NCBI GenBank assembly: GCA_036386415.1
Contig: DASVVT010000040.1
Span: forward strand, 16,944-80,943
Length of the DNA stretch: 64,000 nt
Origin: DASVVT01 sp036386415
GTDB lineage: Bacteria; Acidobacteriota; Blastocatellia; Pyrinomonadales; Pyrinomonadaceae
Reading direction: 5' to 3'
Part shown: positions 33,701 through 42,666 of the stretch, in pieces
Numbering within the stretch: the stretch's first letter is position 1
Layout: the number at the start of each line of letters is the position of its first letter
The notes under the pieces: generated by a model
What the model was told of the DNA's origin: nothing
The model's database searches: none
Seen by the model: the letters and a program-made list of their open reading frames with translations, nothing else
Position numbers and translations under genes: made by a program

Positions 33701-35832
33701 TGAACCTCTCCGAGAGACGAGTCATCAGGTTTGCCGCCGATAATGGTCGCCCGTTTGATGTGGACATCGCAGGCGCGCTTCCGGGCGTAACCGCTCCCCA
33801 AGAGATCGTCGAAAAAATCAATCAGACAACTCCGCTCACGGCCTCCATCACGTCCGAAGGGAAGCTGCGCGTAGCAGCCGCGACGCGCGGGCTGGAGAGC
33901 AGCCTGTCTCTCCAGCCCGTACGCACGCTTGAGCTGATTGAGTATCCGGGCGTGTGGGCGTTTGACCCGGCTGACGACGCCGCGACGGGTGCTTCGTCCG
34001 GCGCGCTTCCCGCACCTCGCAGGGTGCGCCACGGCGACGCCTGGCGTGTGAACAACGATGGCGCGACCGAAGCCGACATCGAAGTCGAACTGCTTGCGCC
34101 GCACGGGACGGTCGGGCCGCAACTGTTGAATCGCTCGACGGGGCATCGAGTGAAGTTGGCAACGGTTCTCAGGCCGGGCGAGCGTGTCCGGCTGGGGCGC
34201 GGCGCGGCGGGCGGCCTCAGCGCCGTTGTCGAGTCAGCCGAAGGCCAGCAGCCCCGTCCCCTCCCACGCGAGCAAATTATCTCCGGCCCTGCCGGGTCGC
34301 AGGCGCATGTCCCCTACTCAGGCCAGCGCCACCTGACAGATGGGTACGGCGACAATCAGGCGACATTGCAGTTGAATGATTGGGGCGCGGCAACGCTCGA
34401 CGTGTTGCGCGCGCGCGCGGTTGGGAAGCAGGGAAACGGTATCGCCGTGCGCGTCGAAGAAGCACGCCTCGCGCCGCACGCAGGAGGAGGGAGCAACTTG
34501 GCGGCTGACGGCGGCCAGGCAACGCTTGTGGGTCGCGTGCATGGCGACAAAACGGGCTTCCGCCTGACGGGCGGCGGTGGCGCGACGCTGGCGCGCCTGC
34601 GCGCGGGGCCGGGCGTCGATTTAAGTGAGCACGACGGTCGCATCGCATCCTTGAGCGGGGCGCTGCACCCGACGGATAAAGCCGTGCCTTTGATGATTGT
34701 CGAGCGCGTCGTTCATCTGTTCGACGTGACGCTCGAATACGCGACGGGCGAAGGCGAGGCCGTGACGGAAAGCTACACGGGTGTGCGCCTGGGCGCGGGT
34801 GATGAAGACCAGGGGGGGCTGGAATGGCAAATCAACACGGGGCCGCGCGCGTCGAAGCTTGTGCGCGTGAGAGGGGCTGGCAAGTCGGATGTCTTGAGAC
34901 TGCCGCGCGGACGTACGCGCTGGAGTTACTTCGACTGCTTCGGCTTTCGCTTCGATGGTGCGACGTTCGAGAGCGTGCGCGACGGCGAGCCGAAGCCCGG
35001 CGCGACGCGCTTCGCGGGTGGCCGCTGCACAGACCGCGCGGTCTTCAACTTCAGCCGCTTCACACGCCTGCCGCTCGGAGACGAAGCGGCTATCTTCGCT
35101 TCGTCTGCCGGGTCGCAGGAGCCGCCCGTCGAGTTGCGCTTTCGCTGGCGCAAATATCAGCCGGGGGCTTTCGTCGTCAACCTCCCCGGAGACCTGCCGG
35201 AAAACTTCGGCGGGCGCTTCAACCTCAGCCGCTTCGGCATGCCCAACGACTCGGAGGAAACCTTAGAGGGCGTGTTTACAGAACCGCCGCCCGGCCCGAC
35301 CCTTGAGGATAATCCCAACCATCTTGTCGCACGCATCTTGAAGGGGCCGAAGAAGGTCAAGGGCGAGCCAGCGCCGGGCGGCTCCGGTCTCCTGAAGGCG
35401 GAGATTGTCGAACGCGTGCCGCTCGGCTTCGACCTTGTGACCATCCCGTTTCGCAAGCCGCGCGCCCTGACCGGCGGGACGGAGAACGAAGCGGCAAGCA
35501 TCTACCTCGCCGAAAAAGACGTGCCAGGCTTTATCAAGTTGAGCGCACAGCTCAAGGACGCGGAAAGCAAAGGCGCCTGGGGCAATTTTATCTCGGTCGC
35601 GGTGCGCAAGGCCGGTCCGGCGCGCTTCGACGTGACGGTGAATTATACGGGCGCGCGCTTTGAGAACGCGCGTCAGGCCGCTCTCGGTGGCGTGGAGCTA
35701 CCGTTGTCGGTCGAAGAAGTCATGCGGCCCGGCGCGGTCGGCGTTCTGCAAGCTAAAGCAGCCGGTGTGAAGGCTCAGGTCACGCGCGAACGAGCGCGCG
35801 ATAGTGAGCAAAATTTCAATCAACAACCATAA
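30736..35832 (+). CDS. gpI-like baseplate protein with eight tandem beta modules
   Basis: A 1698-residue protein. Residues 1–150 look like a phage tail protein I domain (IVSYLPSTF, helices, then a long helix EEFREHLKRYVRTFLEGTVTVQGILRVVAEVLN). From about residue 176 to 1060 there are eight copies of a module of about 111 residues with consensus DLS.G.(D/N)LSE…VR..VDG…V.INCAG…T.LDEIV.AIN..LGA.VASHDG..L.L.SPT.G..S.I..E. The C-terminal 600 residues are beta-rich and include GKQGNGIAVRVEEA and GAWGNFISVAVRKAG, short motifs like those of the sheath insertion. Ordinary gpI is about 200 residues, so the rest is a lineage-specific extension, perhaps a long fibre or cage around the baseplate. Confidence 0.8.
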   Translation: MPTKTERIVSYLPSTFDASAKTSAIYNVVDAFGGELLRAENSLAALMAAHWVDHADRTIELIDDLACIARLYGLAPRGAPQRAECSPVSSEESVEEFREHLKRYVRTFLEGTVTVQGILRVVAEVLNLRIVDDYASLDTWWTRATDAITTVEPRGDEAARALFGGNSLRAEGVPARPARIVGERDLSGGINLAGASMLKVKVNDEAPVLLDLASLTGKTAGVTLDELIKAINDAPGSLVAQHDRQRLTLASPTIGTASRLEVLDTEQDAATLLLGLAPYIYRGEGDTRAQVTGLVDLGGGADLSEQRYLRLIVDGRLVAEIDCAGADHTHTSLDEITHAINTALGSQVASHDGHFLRLTAPTRGTSGSIAFQSAAAQDARGRLFGSVPLITSGSAARPAEVVGTTDLSRGVDLSERARVRVRLDAQAAIIVNCVGEVPSRTRLDEIVAALATRLGAGLASHDGRHVHLISPTAGPDSSVAFEPLPAEQDATDIIFGIPRRFVNGNAARRAVLVGRETLSGNFNAAALNRVRVALDGGSAVEVDILRGSRNSLAVTLDELVAAFNRQLGAGIASHDGASLILSSPTTGSASSVAIEPLLAERRNRFVTRASILGEAAEAVFGFAKSAARGSGSTVASVTGEPDLSRGIDLREASFLRLAVDEWPPVDINCAGERPRATTLEEIIKKINDALGALSPELGAVASASLDGRHLSLTSPEPGASSRIAFEPPRSADALDLLLGLEPQTVFGSDPTRVRFIGTVDLRAGLNLSVADRIKLGIDGNPPVEISCANRQDPARTSINDIVLAINLKLNAIVAFNDGTHVMLVSQTKGAESRIEFVTPDGPDATRAIFGIEPPRSYHGSPAAPARLAGLRDLQSGVGLRVVRSLTVAINGGPPVTVDCAAGANDPAHVSLSQIVAALNTKLGAGVASQDAGRLILSSPTAGAVSQIQLLRSEGNDARTKILGNVPQETKGEDAAPAAIVGEVDLLSPLNLSERRVIRFAADNGRPFDVDIAGALPGVTAPQEIVEKINQTTPLTASITSEGKLRVAAATRGLESSLSLQPVRTLELIEYPGVWAFDPADDAATGASSGALPAPRRVRHGDAWRVNNDGATEADIEVELLAPHGTVGPQLLNRSTGHRVKLATVLRPGERVRLGRGAAGGLSAVVESAEGQQPRPLPREQIISGPAGSQAHVPYSGQRHLTDGYGDNQATLQLNDWGAATLDVLRARAVGKQGNGIAVRVEEARLAPHAGGGSNLAADGGQATLVGRVHGDKTGFRLTGGGGATLARLRAGPGVDLSEHDGRIASLSGALHPTDKAVPLMIVERVVHLFDVTLEYATGEGEAVTESYTGVRLGAGDEDQGGLEWQINTGPRASKLVRVRGAGKSDVLRLPRGRTRWSYFDCFGFRFDGATFESVRDGEPKPGATRFAGGRCTDRAVFNFSRFTRLPLGDEAAIFASSAGSQEPPVELRFRWRKYQPGAFVVNLPGDLPENFGGRFNLSRFGMPNDSEETLEGVFTEPPPGPTLEDNPNHLVARILKGPKKVKGEPAPGGSGLLKAEIVERVPLGFDLVTIPFRKPRALTGGTENEAASIYLAEKDVPGFIKLSAQLKDAESKGAWGNFISVAVRKAGPARFDVTVNYTGARFENARQAALGGVELPLSVEEVMRPGAVGVLQAKAAGVKAQVTRERARDSEQNFNQQP
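31261..33920 (+). repeat. eight tandem repeats of about 333 bases inside the gpI-like gene
   Basis: Protein-level anchors (DLSGG, DLGGG, DLSRG, TLSGN, DLSRG, DLRAG, DLQSG, DLLSP) begin near 31288, 31621, 31960, 32284, 32660, 33010, 33349 and 33684, spaced 324–376 bases apart. Most units close with a SHDG…L.SPT.G..S motif. The copies have clearly diverged in sequence, so this is an old duplication series rather than a recent expansion. Confidence 0.85.
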
Positions 35833-35843
35833 GGAGAAAAGAA

Positions 35844-36824
35844 ATGTCTACGGAAATGGAACCCTACATCAACCGCTTCCCCGGTGATCTGGTCACGGCT
35901 GAGGACTGGAACGAAATCCAGCGCAGGATCAAAGCAGACATCAAGCAACAGATTGGAGATGCCATCAGCGCCATTCATCAAGTGCCGGAGTCGGAGAACT
36001 CGCTCAAGCTGCAAGACCAGAGCGCGGACGACTTGACGAATTCAATCCTTGAAAAGGCTCGGCAGGAGTTGCCGAAGCGTACAGGCTACCAGCGCATCTT
36101 CAAGCGCCTGAAGGCGGGCGAAGAAAGAGTAGTCGAGCACAAGCTCGGCGGTTGCCCGCTGGTGGACCTCTACGAGCTTATGCCCTTTCTGGTCGTCTGC
36201 TCCGAAGACGACCAGAAGAACAAGGAAGAGGTCTACTTCTACTTCTATCATTCGAGCGAGCGGCGCATCAGGTTCACGGAGGTCGGTCAACCGGCGCAGC
36301 CCGCCCCCGGCGTCGAGATAGAGCGGACGGGCGGCACACAGTTCCGTATCTCGCTCGCAGAAATGCTCGCCTACTACAACGTCAAGTACACGGACAGGTC
36401 AACGCTTGAAGACCTTGAGACGGAGTTCTGGCAAGCCTTCCTCTCTGCTCCGAACGATGAGTTCGACGATAACGAGTATTGCCACTCGCCATGGTTCGAC
36501 CGCTGCTGCGGCGAGCGCAGGACGGTCGGCGACCTCAAGAGTCGCGGCGACTGGGACGAGTTGTGGTTCAAAGTGATTCCGAGGAAGACTGTCAATCTCG
36601 GCGGGGCCAAGGGGCATTCACCGCGCAACCTGGAAGTCTTTCACTACGACTTCAACAAACTCGGCATCAGGTTCGCCGGTGGGGTCAATTTCGGAGGCAA
36701 TTTAGCGGGGAGAACGGCTGTCCCTAGCGCTACCGCAGCTATTGATCCCGATAAAGTGGACGTCAATATCGAAAGTGAGGCGAGCGCTGGCCTGATGAAT
36801 TTGATGGTGCTTTTGAAGGTCTAG
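35844..36824 (+). CDS. tail-fibre/baseplate-peripheral protein
   Basis: A 326-residue protein behind AAGGAGAAAAG. The opening YINRFPGDLVTAEDWNEIQRRIKADI is a pattern often seen at the base of tail fibres in contractile systems. The middle holds alternating charged helices and strands, and a cysteine-bearing segment (EYCHSPWFDRCCGERR) near residue 213. The last 60 residues are Gly/Ala-rich beta (FAGGVNFGGNLAGR…). No enzymatic motif is recognised. Following the gpI-like gene, it is probably attached to the baseplate rim. Confidence 0.6.
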   Translation: MSTEMEPYINRFPGDLVTAEDWNEIQRRIKADIKQQIGDAISAIHQVPESENSLKLQDQSADDLTNSILEKARQELPKRTGYQRIFKRLKAGEERVVEHKLGGCPLVDLYELMPFLVVCSEDDQKNKEEVYFYFYHSSERRIRFTEVGQPAQPAPGVEIERTGGTQFRISLAEMLAYYNVKYTDRSTLEDLETEFWQAFLSAPNDEFDDNEYCHSPWFDRCCGERRTVGDLKSRGDWDELWFKVIPRKTVNLGGAKGHSPRNLEVFHYDFNKLGIRFAGGVNFGGNLAGRTAVPSATAAIDPDKVDVNIESEASAGLMNLMVLLKV

Positions 36825-36895
36825 TACCGGCGTCGCGTCGGCGTGCCGCAGCCCGTGTACCGCCGACACGCATCGCCGAGCCTGGGAGCTTGGTC

Positions 36896-39800
36896 ATGAA
36901 ACTGAGTGACCGCTACGAGGGCGCGAGCGACCCTTTCGAGGGCGACCGCGCACTGGTGCTGAAAACCATTCCCGTGGGCGCGCGTATCCGCAGCGCGCGC
37001 GCCACCGTGACGCCCGTGGACGGCACGCGGGGCGCGAACCCGTTTGCCGAGACGATTAGCTTCAATCGCACCACGGGCGGCTGGGGTGCGACCAAAACGA
37101 CGGTCGCGGCGCGCTGGGTTGAGGTGGATTTCCACGCCCGCCGGACGCTCGCGGGCGTCGCGGGCGTCAATCTGGAGCAGACCACTTTGCAGGTTGACCT
37201 CGGCGGAGCCTACGTCGAGATAAATACGAGCGGCGGCATCAAGACGCCGAGCGACGCCAACCCCTTTATCATCGGCAATACAGAGGCGCTGCCCGGCCTG
37301 AACGTGACCAAGTTGAAGCTGACCAACAACCCCGCCAACCCGTCCATCATCACCAGTCCCGATATCTCGCGCGTAACCGTGCGCAGTACGCCCACGAACG
37401 TCAGCCTGCGGCTCGGAGAGTTGCCCGTCTTCTGGACGTACGCGGGTGAGATGACGCGTCCGGAAACAGTTCCCGACTTCGCTCTGGTCATCAACGCCGC
37501 GCTCGCCACGGCGCAGTCAGAAAACGGTTTCTACATCCTCCCGCTCGTGCTCCACTCGGACACCATCGCGCGCCTCAACGTCGAGCTTGAGATGGAGTTC
37601 TCGTCCGAGCAGAGCGTGCTTCCCGAAGGACTCACGGAGATAGTCCTGCCCTTTGACCTGAGCGGGACTACGCCGTCGGAGCAGCAACTTCAAATAGACA
37701 TCCCGCCGAACAAGCGTTTGTCTGTGGAGGGAACGGCGGCGCGCGTCACCGGCGTCTTCGACGAAACGCGGCTCGTGCCGGAGACGGACACACCCGCGCC
37801 CGCGCCCGATGAGGTCGAGCTATCGCTCGAAGTCTCGCCCGAAATCTCGCAGGCGCAGCCCGTCAAGCTGACGAACGAAGTGCTTGCGACGGACATAGAT
37901 TTGTTCGTCATGCTGACGACCACCGTGCGCCTCCAGCTAGACCTGCGCGACGACCTCGACGGCAAGCCCGCGCAAGCATCGCTGCTGCCCGTGCCCGTCG
38001 AAGTCGAAGTGACCGGCCCGGCAGGCACGGGCGAGGACACGAAGGATGTCAAGGCGCAGTGGGTGAGCATCAAGTTGCCGTCCGTGTTCAAGTTTAAGGC
38101 GGGCGCGACTTACTGGCTCGTGCTTCAGAGCCTCGAAGGCGAAGTCGGGTGGCGGACGAGAAGCGCGCCCGGCGCAGAGCTTTCGGTGCAGCGCACAAAC
38201 GACGGCGGTCTCTCCTGGAGGGCTGCGGAGGCTGGCCGCGTGTCCGGCCCGCTGAAGGCTTTCTTCCACTTGAGGCAGCGGCCCCGGCGCTTTGAGATGC
38301 CCATCAGGCTGCGCGTGGGCGAGGGCGCAAAGGCGGTTGAAGTCGATCTCAAGCGTTTCGAGTCTCTGGGGCGCGTGGACTTCGCTCTCGAAGCGCAAGA
38401 CCTCGCGGGAGCCGTCAACAAGTTTCTTGAACAGGGTGGCGCGCGCGACTGCCCGCAGGTAGAGCATTTGAGCAACGGCGATTTCGAGGAATGGCTTCGC
38501 GTCGGCGATACCCTCTGGCCGCCGGTTCCAATCCCGCTCGCGTCGCCGCCGCTTTCGGTCGGCATCGCGCCCGATGGGTCCTGGGGCTACGTCGGACAGA
38601 GCGCAGCCCAGAAGGGTGTGCTGCGTATCTTCGACGTGGCCTGCAACGTGTTGCGCGACGAAGATGTGCAGCTTGAACTGACGCCGCAAAGACTCCTGAT
38701 GAGTCCGGACGGACTACACGCCTACGCCTGCGGCGACACGCGGATTCAGTTGATAGACACGAGCCTGCACCAGACCATCGGCACGCCCTTCGACCCCGGC
38801 GTGGACATCACAGGCCAACAGAGCAGCGCCATCGAGGCAGTCACCCTGAGCGGCGACGGTGGCCGTCTCTACGTCATTGAAACCTACTTCCAAATGGGTG
38901 ATGACGTGACCGCCGTCGCCGCCACGAGGCGGGAGCTTCACGTCCTCGACACGTTTAAACTGGCGCAGGCGCTTGAGAGCGGGCAGGCTGACTTGAAAGA
39001 CGCGCGGATTATCACAGCGCCGCTGGACAGATTGCCGCCCGTTAAGGCCATCGCCGTCACGCCCGACGAGACGCGCCTGCTGGCCGCTGCCATCATCACA
39101 GGCACGACGCCGAGAGGAAGTCTTCATGTTCTGGACCTCTCGGACTTGAGCCTTGAGGGCGAAACCGTCCCGCTCGGCCAGTCGCCCGTCGCTCTCGCCG
39201 TCAGCCCCGACGGCGATCAGGTGCTCGTCACAGACCAGACTGACAACAACCTCACATTCGTCGCCCTCTCGAACATCGCGCGGGGCGACTCGTCCAAGGC
39301 CATCAAAACTCTCAGTCTCGCACCGTTTCCAATCGATGTCGCCATCACGGCTGATCGCCAGAGAGCCTACGTGGTCGGCGTCGATACGCTCAGTTACATA
39401 GACTTGAGCGCTCTCGCCGTCGTCAAGACACAGCAACTCGGCGAGTCCCTTTTGGGACTGGCCGTCACGCCGCAGGGCGATAGGCTCTACATCCCGGCCG
39501 CGCCCATCAGCGCGGACCACACCCGACGCGACGCTCTGTACTCAATCCAGATCGGGTCGCGCCAGCCCGTCGAGTGGAACGTGACTTCGGGGCAGGTCGC
39601 GCCCCTTTGCCAGCCTGAGCCGTTTCGACAGATAGCGCTGCTCGGTTCGCCCCCAGGCAGCGCCACGCAACTGCCGCTCAACGTGCACACGCAGATGACG
39701 ACCGCCATCTCGCAACTCGTGCCCGTGCTGGAAAAGTGTTCCTACGACTTTAGCTTCTACGGCATCTCAAGCGAGGTGGGCGCTCTGGCGGAAGTGTTCT

Positions 39801-41134
39801 GGCTCGGCAGCGATTGCCGCCCCGTGCAGCCAAACCCGGATGAAGTCCTCATCGAAGAGTTGCGAATGCCGGGGGTGAGAGTTTCGGCGGCGGCGGCGGC
39901 CACGCGTGCCAGCCGCTTAATCGCGGAGAGCGCGCCGCTCGTCCTGCACCGCAGGCGCCTTACCGCGCCCGCCGGAGCGGTTCAGGCTGAGGTTCGATTC
40001 ACGATACCGGCGGGCGTTGTCGGCGCAATCGAATCCGTCTCGCTGTTCGGCACGACCGAGGCCATCCAAAACTCCGACCTGATGCAGCAACAGGAAGGCC
40101 GTCTGCTCGACTGGCAGATGAACCCGGCCACTGCGACGGGCTTTGCGCTCGCAGAGGTTGAGAGCGGAGTCCGGCTGCGTAACGCCGGGACAAACTCTGT
40201 CGAGTTGATTCAGGCGGTCCCGACCAAGGGCGCGGCCAATTTCGAGCTTGAACTGCAAGGGCAGTCAGAGTTGCGCTCGCCTGATGGGACAAAGCCGAGA
40301 TTGGAAATCTACTGGCTCAGCGCGGAGGGCGAGACCGTCGCTACGCCCGTCAGTGTCGAACTCCTCCCGACGGGCTTCGGCGCGGCGGCCGCCGTCGGGA
40401 AGATTCCGAACGGAGTTGACCGTGCGGAGCTACATCTGGTCGTGCCGCCCGGCGCGACGCAGACCGTCAAGCGCGTCTCGCTGCGTTTCCCGTCCACACA
40501 ATCCGTGCCTGTCACCTTCTACGCGCAAGCGCCGGGCGAACTGACCCTGCTCGACTGGCGCGTCGCGTACGAGGGCGCGAAGATTGAGGCGCCAGAACTC
40601 CCCGCAGGCGGTCTCTGTCCACCGACTCCGCCCGGACTTCAACCCGGCGGCACGACCGCAGGGGGCGACACGCACTTCTGCCCGAGTTGCCAGGGCGTAC
40701 AGGCGCTCGTCGGGAGCGAGCCTGTGAAAACACGCTCCGGGCGACCGGCGACCGCGAGCCGCTGCTCGAACTGCAATAGCGAGGTCGTGCGGTTCGGTGG
40801 CAGCGGCAACGTCTCCGCCGCGCCGCTTCTCAACAGGCGCCAGCCCCTCGTCACGCGTTCCATCCTGCACGTCTCAAGGCTGCGCGGCAACACGGCCCTC
40901 GGCGCGAGCGTCAACACGGTGGCAGCCGCCCCCGCACAGCCCTTCGCCCTCATCAAGGGCATTGCAGAGACGAGGACGCAAGACCTCAAAGCGCTCGGCA
41001 TTGACTCGATAGAGGTTCTGGCGGCAGCCCGGCCGGAAGATGTGGCGCTGGTGAAGAGCATTCCGCTCAAGCTGGCGCAGGATTTCATCAATCAGGCGAA
41101 AAAGCTTCTGTCGTTTAAGGTCAGTTCGACCTAA
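36896..41134 (+). CDS. giant propeller protein with zinc ribbon and HhH-like tail
   Basis: A 1412-residue protein, last gene of the cluster. The N-terminal 520 residues are beta-sandwich-like (SDRYEGASDPFEGDRALVLKT…, repeated VEVEVTGPAGTGED-type segments). Residues about 545–890 form a propeller with YVTN/LVIVD-like blades (IAPDGSWGYVGQS, LSGDGGRLYVIE, VSPDGDQVLVTDQTDNN, VTPQGDRLYIPAAP). Then beta modules follow, a zinc ribbon with CPSC at 1262–1265 and CSNC at 1290–1293, and a C-terminal helix-hairpin-helix-like segment (LIKGIAETRTQDLKALGIDSIE). The zinc ribbon and HhH are unexpected on an extracellular tail part and may serve attachment or assembly. A target-binding fibre is the best guess; start ATG is behind GGGAG. 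Confidence 0.7.
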   Translation: MKLSDRYEGASDPFEGDRALVLKTIPVGARIRSARATVTPVDGTRGANPFAETISFNRTTGGWGATKTTVAARWVEVDFHARRTLAGVAGVNLEQTTLQVDLGGAYVEINTSGGIKTPSDANPFIIGNTEALPGLNVTKLKLTNNPANPSIITSPDISRVTVRSTPTNVSLRLGELPVFWTYAGEMTRPETVPDFALVINAALATAQSENGFYILPLVLHSDTIARLNVELEMEFSSEQSVLPEGLTEIVLPFDLSGTTPSEQQLQIDIPPNKRLSVEGTAARVTGVFDETRLVPETDTPAPAPDEVELSLEVSPEISQAQPVKLTNEVLATDIDLFVMLTTTVRLQLDLRDDLDGKPAQASLLPVPVEVEVTGPAGTGEDTKDVKAQWVSIKLPSVFKFKAGATYWLVLQSLEGEVGWRTRSAPGAELSVQRTNDGGLSWRAAEAGRVSGPLKAFFHLRQRPRRFEMPIRLRVGEGAKAVEVDLKRFESLGRVDFALEAQDLAGAVNKFLEQGGARDCPQVEHLSNGDFEEWLRVGDTLWPPVPIPLASPPLSVGIAPDGSWGYVGQSAAQKGVLRIFDVACNVLRDEDVQLELTPQRLLMSPDGLHAYACGDTRIQLIDTSLHQTIGTPFDPGVDITGQQSSAIEAVTLSGDGGRLYVIETYFQMGDDVTAVAATRRELHVLDTFKLAQALESGQADLKDARIITAPLDRLPPVKAIAVTPDETRLLAAAIITGTTPRGSLHVLDLSDLSLEGETVPLGQSPVALAVSPDGDQVLVTDQTDNNLTFVALSNIARGDSSKAIKTLSLAPFPIDVAITADRQRAYVVGVDTLSYIDLSALAVVKTQQLGESLLGLAVTPQGDRLYIPAAPISADHTRRDALYSIQIGSRQPVEWNVTSGQVAPLCQPEPFRQIALLGSPPGSATQLPLNVHTQMTTAISQLVPVLEKCSYDFSFYGISSEVGALAEVFWLGSDCRPVQPNPDEVLIEELRMPGVRVSAAAAATRASRLIAESAPLVLHRRRLTAPAGAVQAEVRFTIPAGVVGAIESVSLFGTTEAIQNSDLMQQQEGRLLDWQMNPATATGFALAEVESGVRLRNAGTNSVELIQAVPTKGAANFELELQGQSELRSPDGTKPRLEIYWLSAEGETVATPVSVELLPTGFGAAAAVGKIPNGVDRAELHLVVPPGATQTVKRVSLRFPSTQSVPVTFYAQAPGELTLLDWRVAYEGAKIEAPELPAGGLCPPTPPGLQPGGTTAGGDTHFCPSCQGVQALVGSEPVKTRSGRPATASRCSNCNSEVVRFGGSGNVSAAPLLNRRQPLVTRSILHVSRLRGNTALGASVNTVAAAPAQPFALIKGIAETRTQDLKALGIDSIEVLAAARPEDVALVKSIPLKLAQDFINQAKKLLSFKVSST

Positions 41135-41261
41135 GAAGCCGTTCTGCTCCGCAAGCCCCGGCGGGGAAGCATTGGAGAGATGTCAAGGTAAAGCTAAATC
41201 AGAACCGGTGTGGTAGAGAGCACTGTGTCCTAACTATGATAGACCCTGTTAGTCAGACCGA

Positions 41262-42434
41262 CTACTCTGGCGATTTCTGCGGCTGTGGCGAAACGGGAGA
41301 CGATGTGGCAGGAATCAATTCCCGAATCTTCATAATCACCGGCATCATCGCGGGCGGATCGTAATTTGAGAGTATGACGCAGGTGTAGCCGAGTTCAGGA
41401 AAAATGTCGAGGTTGGCTGCGACACCAGCCGAACCGCCATTATGGCCGATGATGTGTTTGCCGTTGAAAACTTTGTCGCTAAACCCGTAAGCGTATTTTC
41501 CAACTATCCCGCCGACTTCGATTTTGCCGGTGGTGACAACCTCTGTCTGTTTTTTGCTTAACAGTTTATGACTTTGCAGAGCCGTGACGAATCTCAGCAA
41601 ATCGTCAACGGTTGAATAACCGCCGCCTGCCGGAGAACCTTTCTGCGGACGCATCTGTGTATTCTCGCGACGTGGTGCGGTCGGGTCTGGCTGACCGCCC
41701 GGATTCATTCTCGTATACCCGATGGCAAGGTTGGATACGTTCGCGCCTTTTTCATACGAGCCCGTATTGCTCATTCCCGCAGGCTTGAAAATGTTCTCCC
41801 GAACGTAATCGAAATAGTTTTGGCCGGATGCTTTTTCGATAATTAAGCCTAACACTACGTAACCTGCATTGCTGTATTCCCATTTTGTGCCGGGTTCAAA
41901 AGCGAGCGGCTCGTTTGCGAAAAACGGTAACAGGTCGGAGATGGTTTTCACGCGGTCGAGTTGTGCGAAAAACTTTTCATTTTGGTAATTGCCGAGCCCG
42001 GATGTGTGAGTTAAAAGCTGGTGAATTGTCACCTTGTTGGCAACAGTCCTGTTAGGGTAATTTGGCAAGTGCTTACTGATTATATCGTCAAAAGATAATT
42101 TACCTCGCTCGGCAAGCTGCGCAATGGCGACGGCGGTGAACATTTTGTTCATTGAGCCGATGTTAAATTTGGTCTCCGTATCGTTCGCTGCGTTTCTGCT
42201 CTTATTCGCTAAACCATAAGCCTTCTTAAAAATCGGCACTCCATCTTTGGCGACGAGCACTGTGCCAGAGAACTTGTCCTCAGTCACCAGACTATTGAGA
42301 TAGGAGTCCAATTCACGCACCATATCAGCATTGGTTGTTTTGCCGGTTTGGCTAGCGGCACGCTGTCTGTTTTGTCCGTACATCGAAGCAATGGCAATCA
42401 GAATGAAAATTATGACTATGAGTGTTCGCTTCAT
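41262..42434 (-). CDS. serine hydrolase, beta-lactamase/penicillin-binding-protein-like
   Basis: A 390-residue exported protein of the beta-lactamase class C/AmpH-like superfamily. After a short signal peptide or anchor (MKRTLIVIIFILIAIASMYG) it has the catalytic SMNK (Ser94, Lys97), the YSN motif at 187–189 (WEYSNAGYVVLG) and HNGGSAG as the KTG-equivalent near the end. Such proteins are esterases, D-aminopeptidases or peptidoglycan carboxypeptidases rather than true resistance enzymes in most cases. It converges with the injection cluster and has a lower GC content than it, so it is probably unrelated. Confidence 0.88.
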   Translation of the reverse strand: MKRTLIVIIFILIAIASMYGQNRQRAASQTGKTTNADMVRELDSYLNSLVTEDKFSGTVLVAKDGVPIFKKAYGLANKSRNAANDTETKFNIGSMNKMFTAVAIAQLAERGKLSFDDIISKHLPNYPNRTVANKVTIHQLLTHTSGLGNYQNEKFFAQLDRVKTISDLLPFFANEPLAFEPGTKWEYSNAGYVVLGLIIEKASGQNYFDYVRENIFKPAGMSNTGSYEKGANVSNLAIGYTRMNPGGQPDPTAPRRENTQMRPQKGSPAGGGYSTVDDLLRFVTALQSHKLLSKKQTEVVTTGKIEVGGIVGKYAYGFSDKVFNGKHIIGHNGGSAGVAANLDIFPELGYTCVILSNYDPPAMMPVIMKIRELIPATSSPVSPQPQKSPE

Positions 42435-42666
42435 ATAGCTCTCCTTGTCTTATATTGGCTTCAAGCCGCCGATTCGCGCCTGGGCTATATGAATCATCAT
42501 GCAATTAAGACTGGATGTTGTTAAGCCGATGTAAAGATATTGATAAGAATGTCAAATCTTCATCCGACCACCCAGAGTATGATAATTCGAATGACGTCGC
42601 GTAACTTTCTCGTAAAGAACCGCTCAGTGGATGGTGTCTAAATAGATGATTTGAGGTGGACACAGA

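Noticed and set aside
12573..41134. Prophage or R-type tailocin
   Set aside because: No head, packaging, integrase, repressor-antirepressor, holin or endolysin genes were found, and the giant lineage-specific tail proteins fit an injection system better.
41150..41180. GC-rich CCCCGGCGGGG element after the injection cluster as a terminator
   Set aside because: The arms leave almost no loop and no T-run follows, so a functional terminator cannot be supported.
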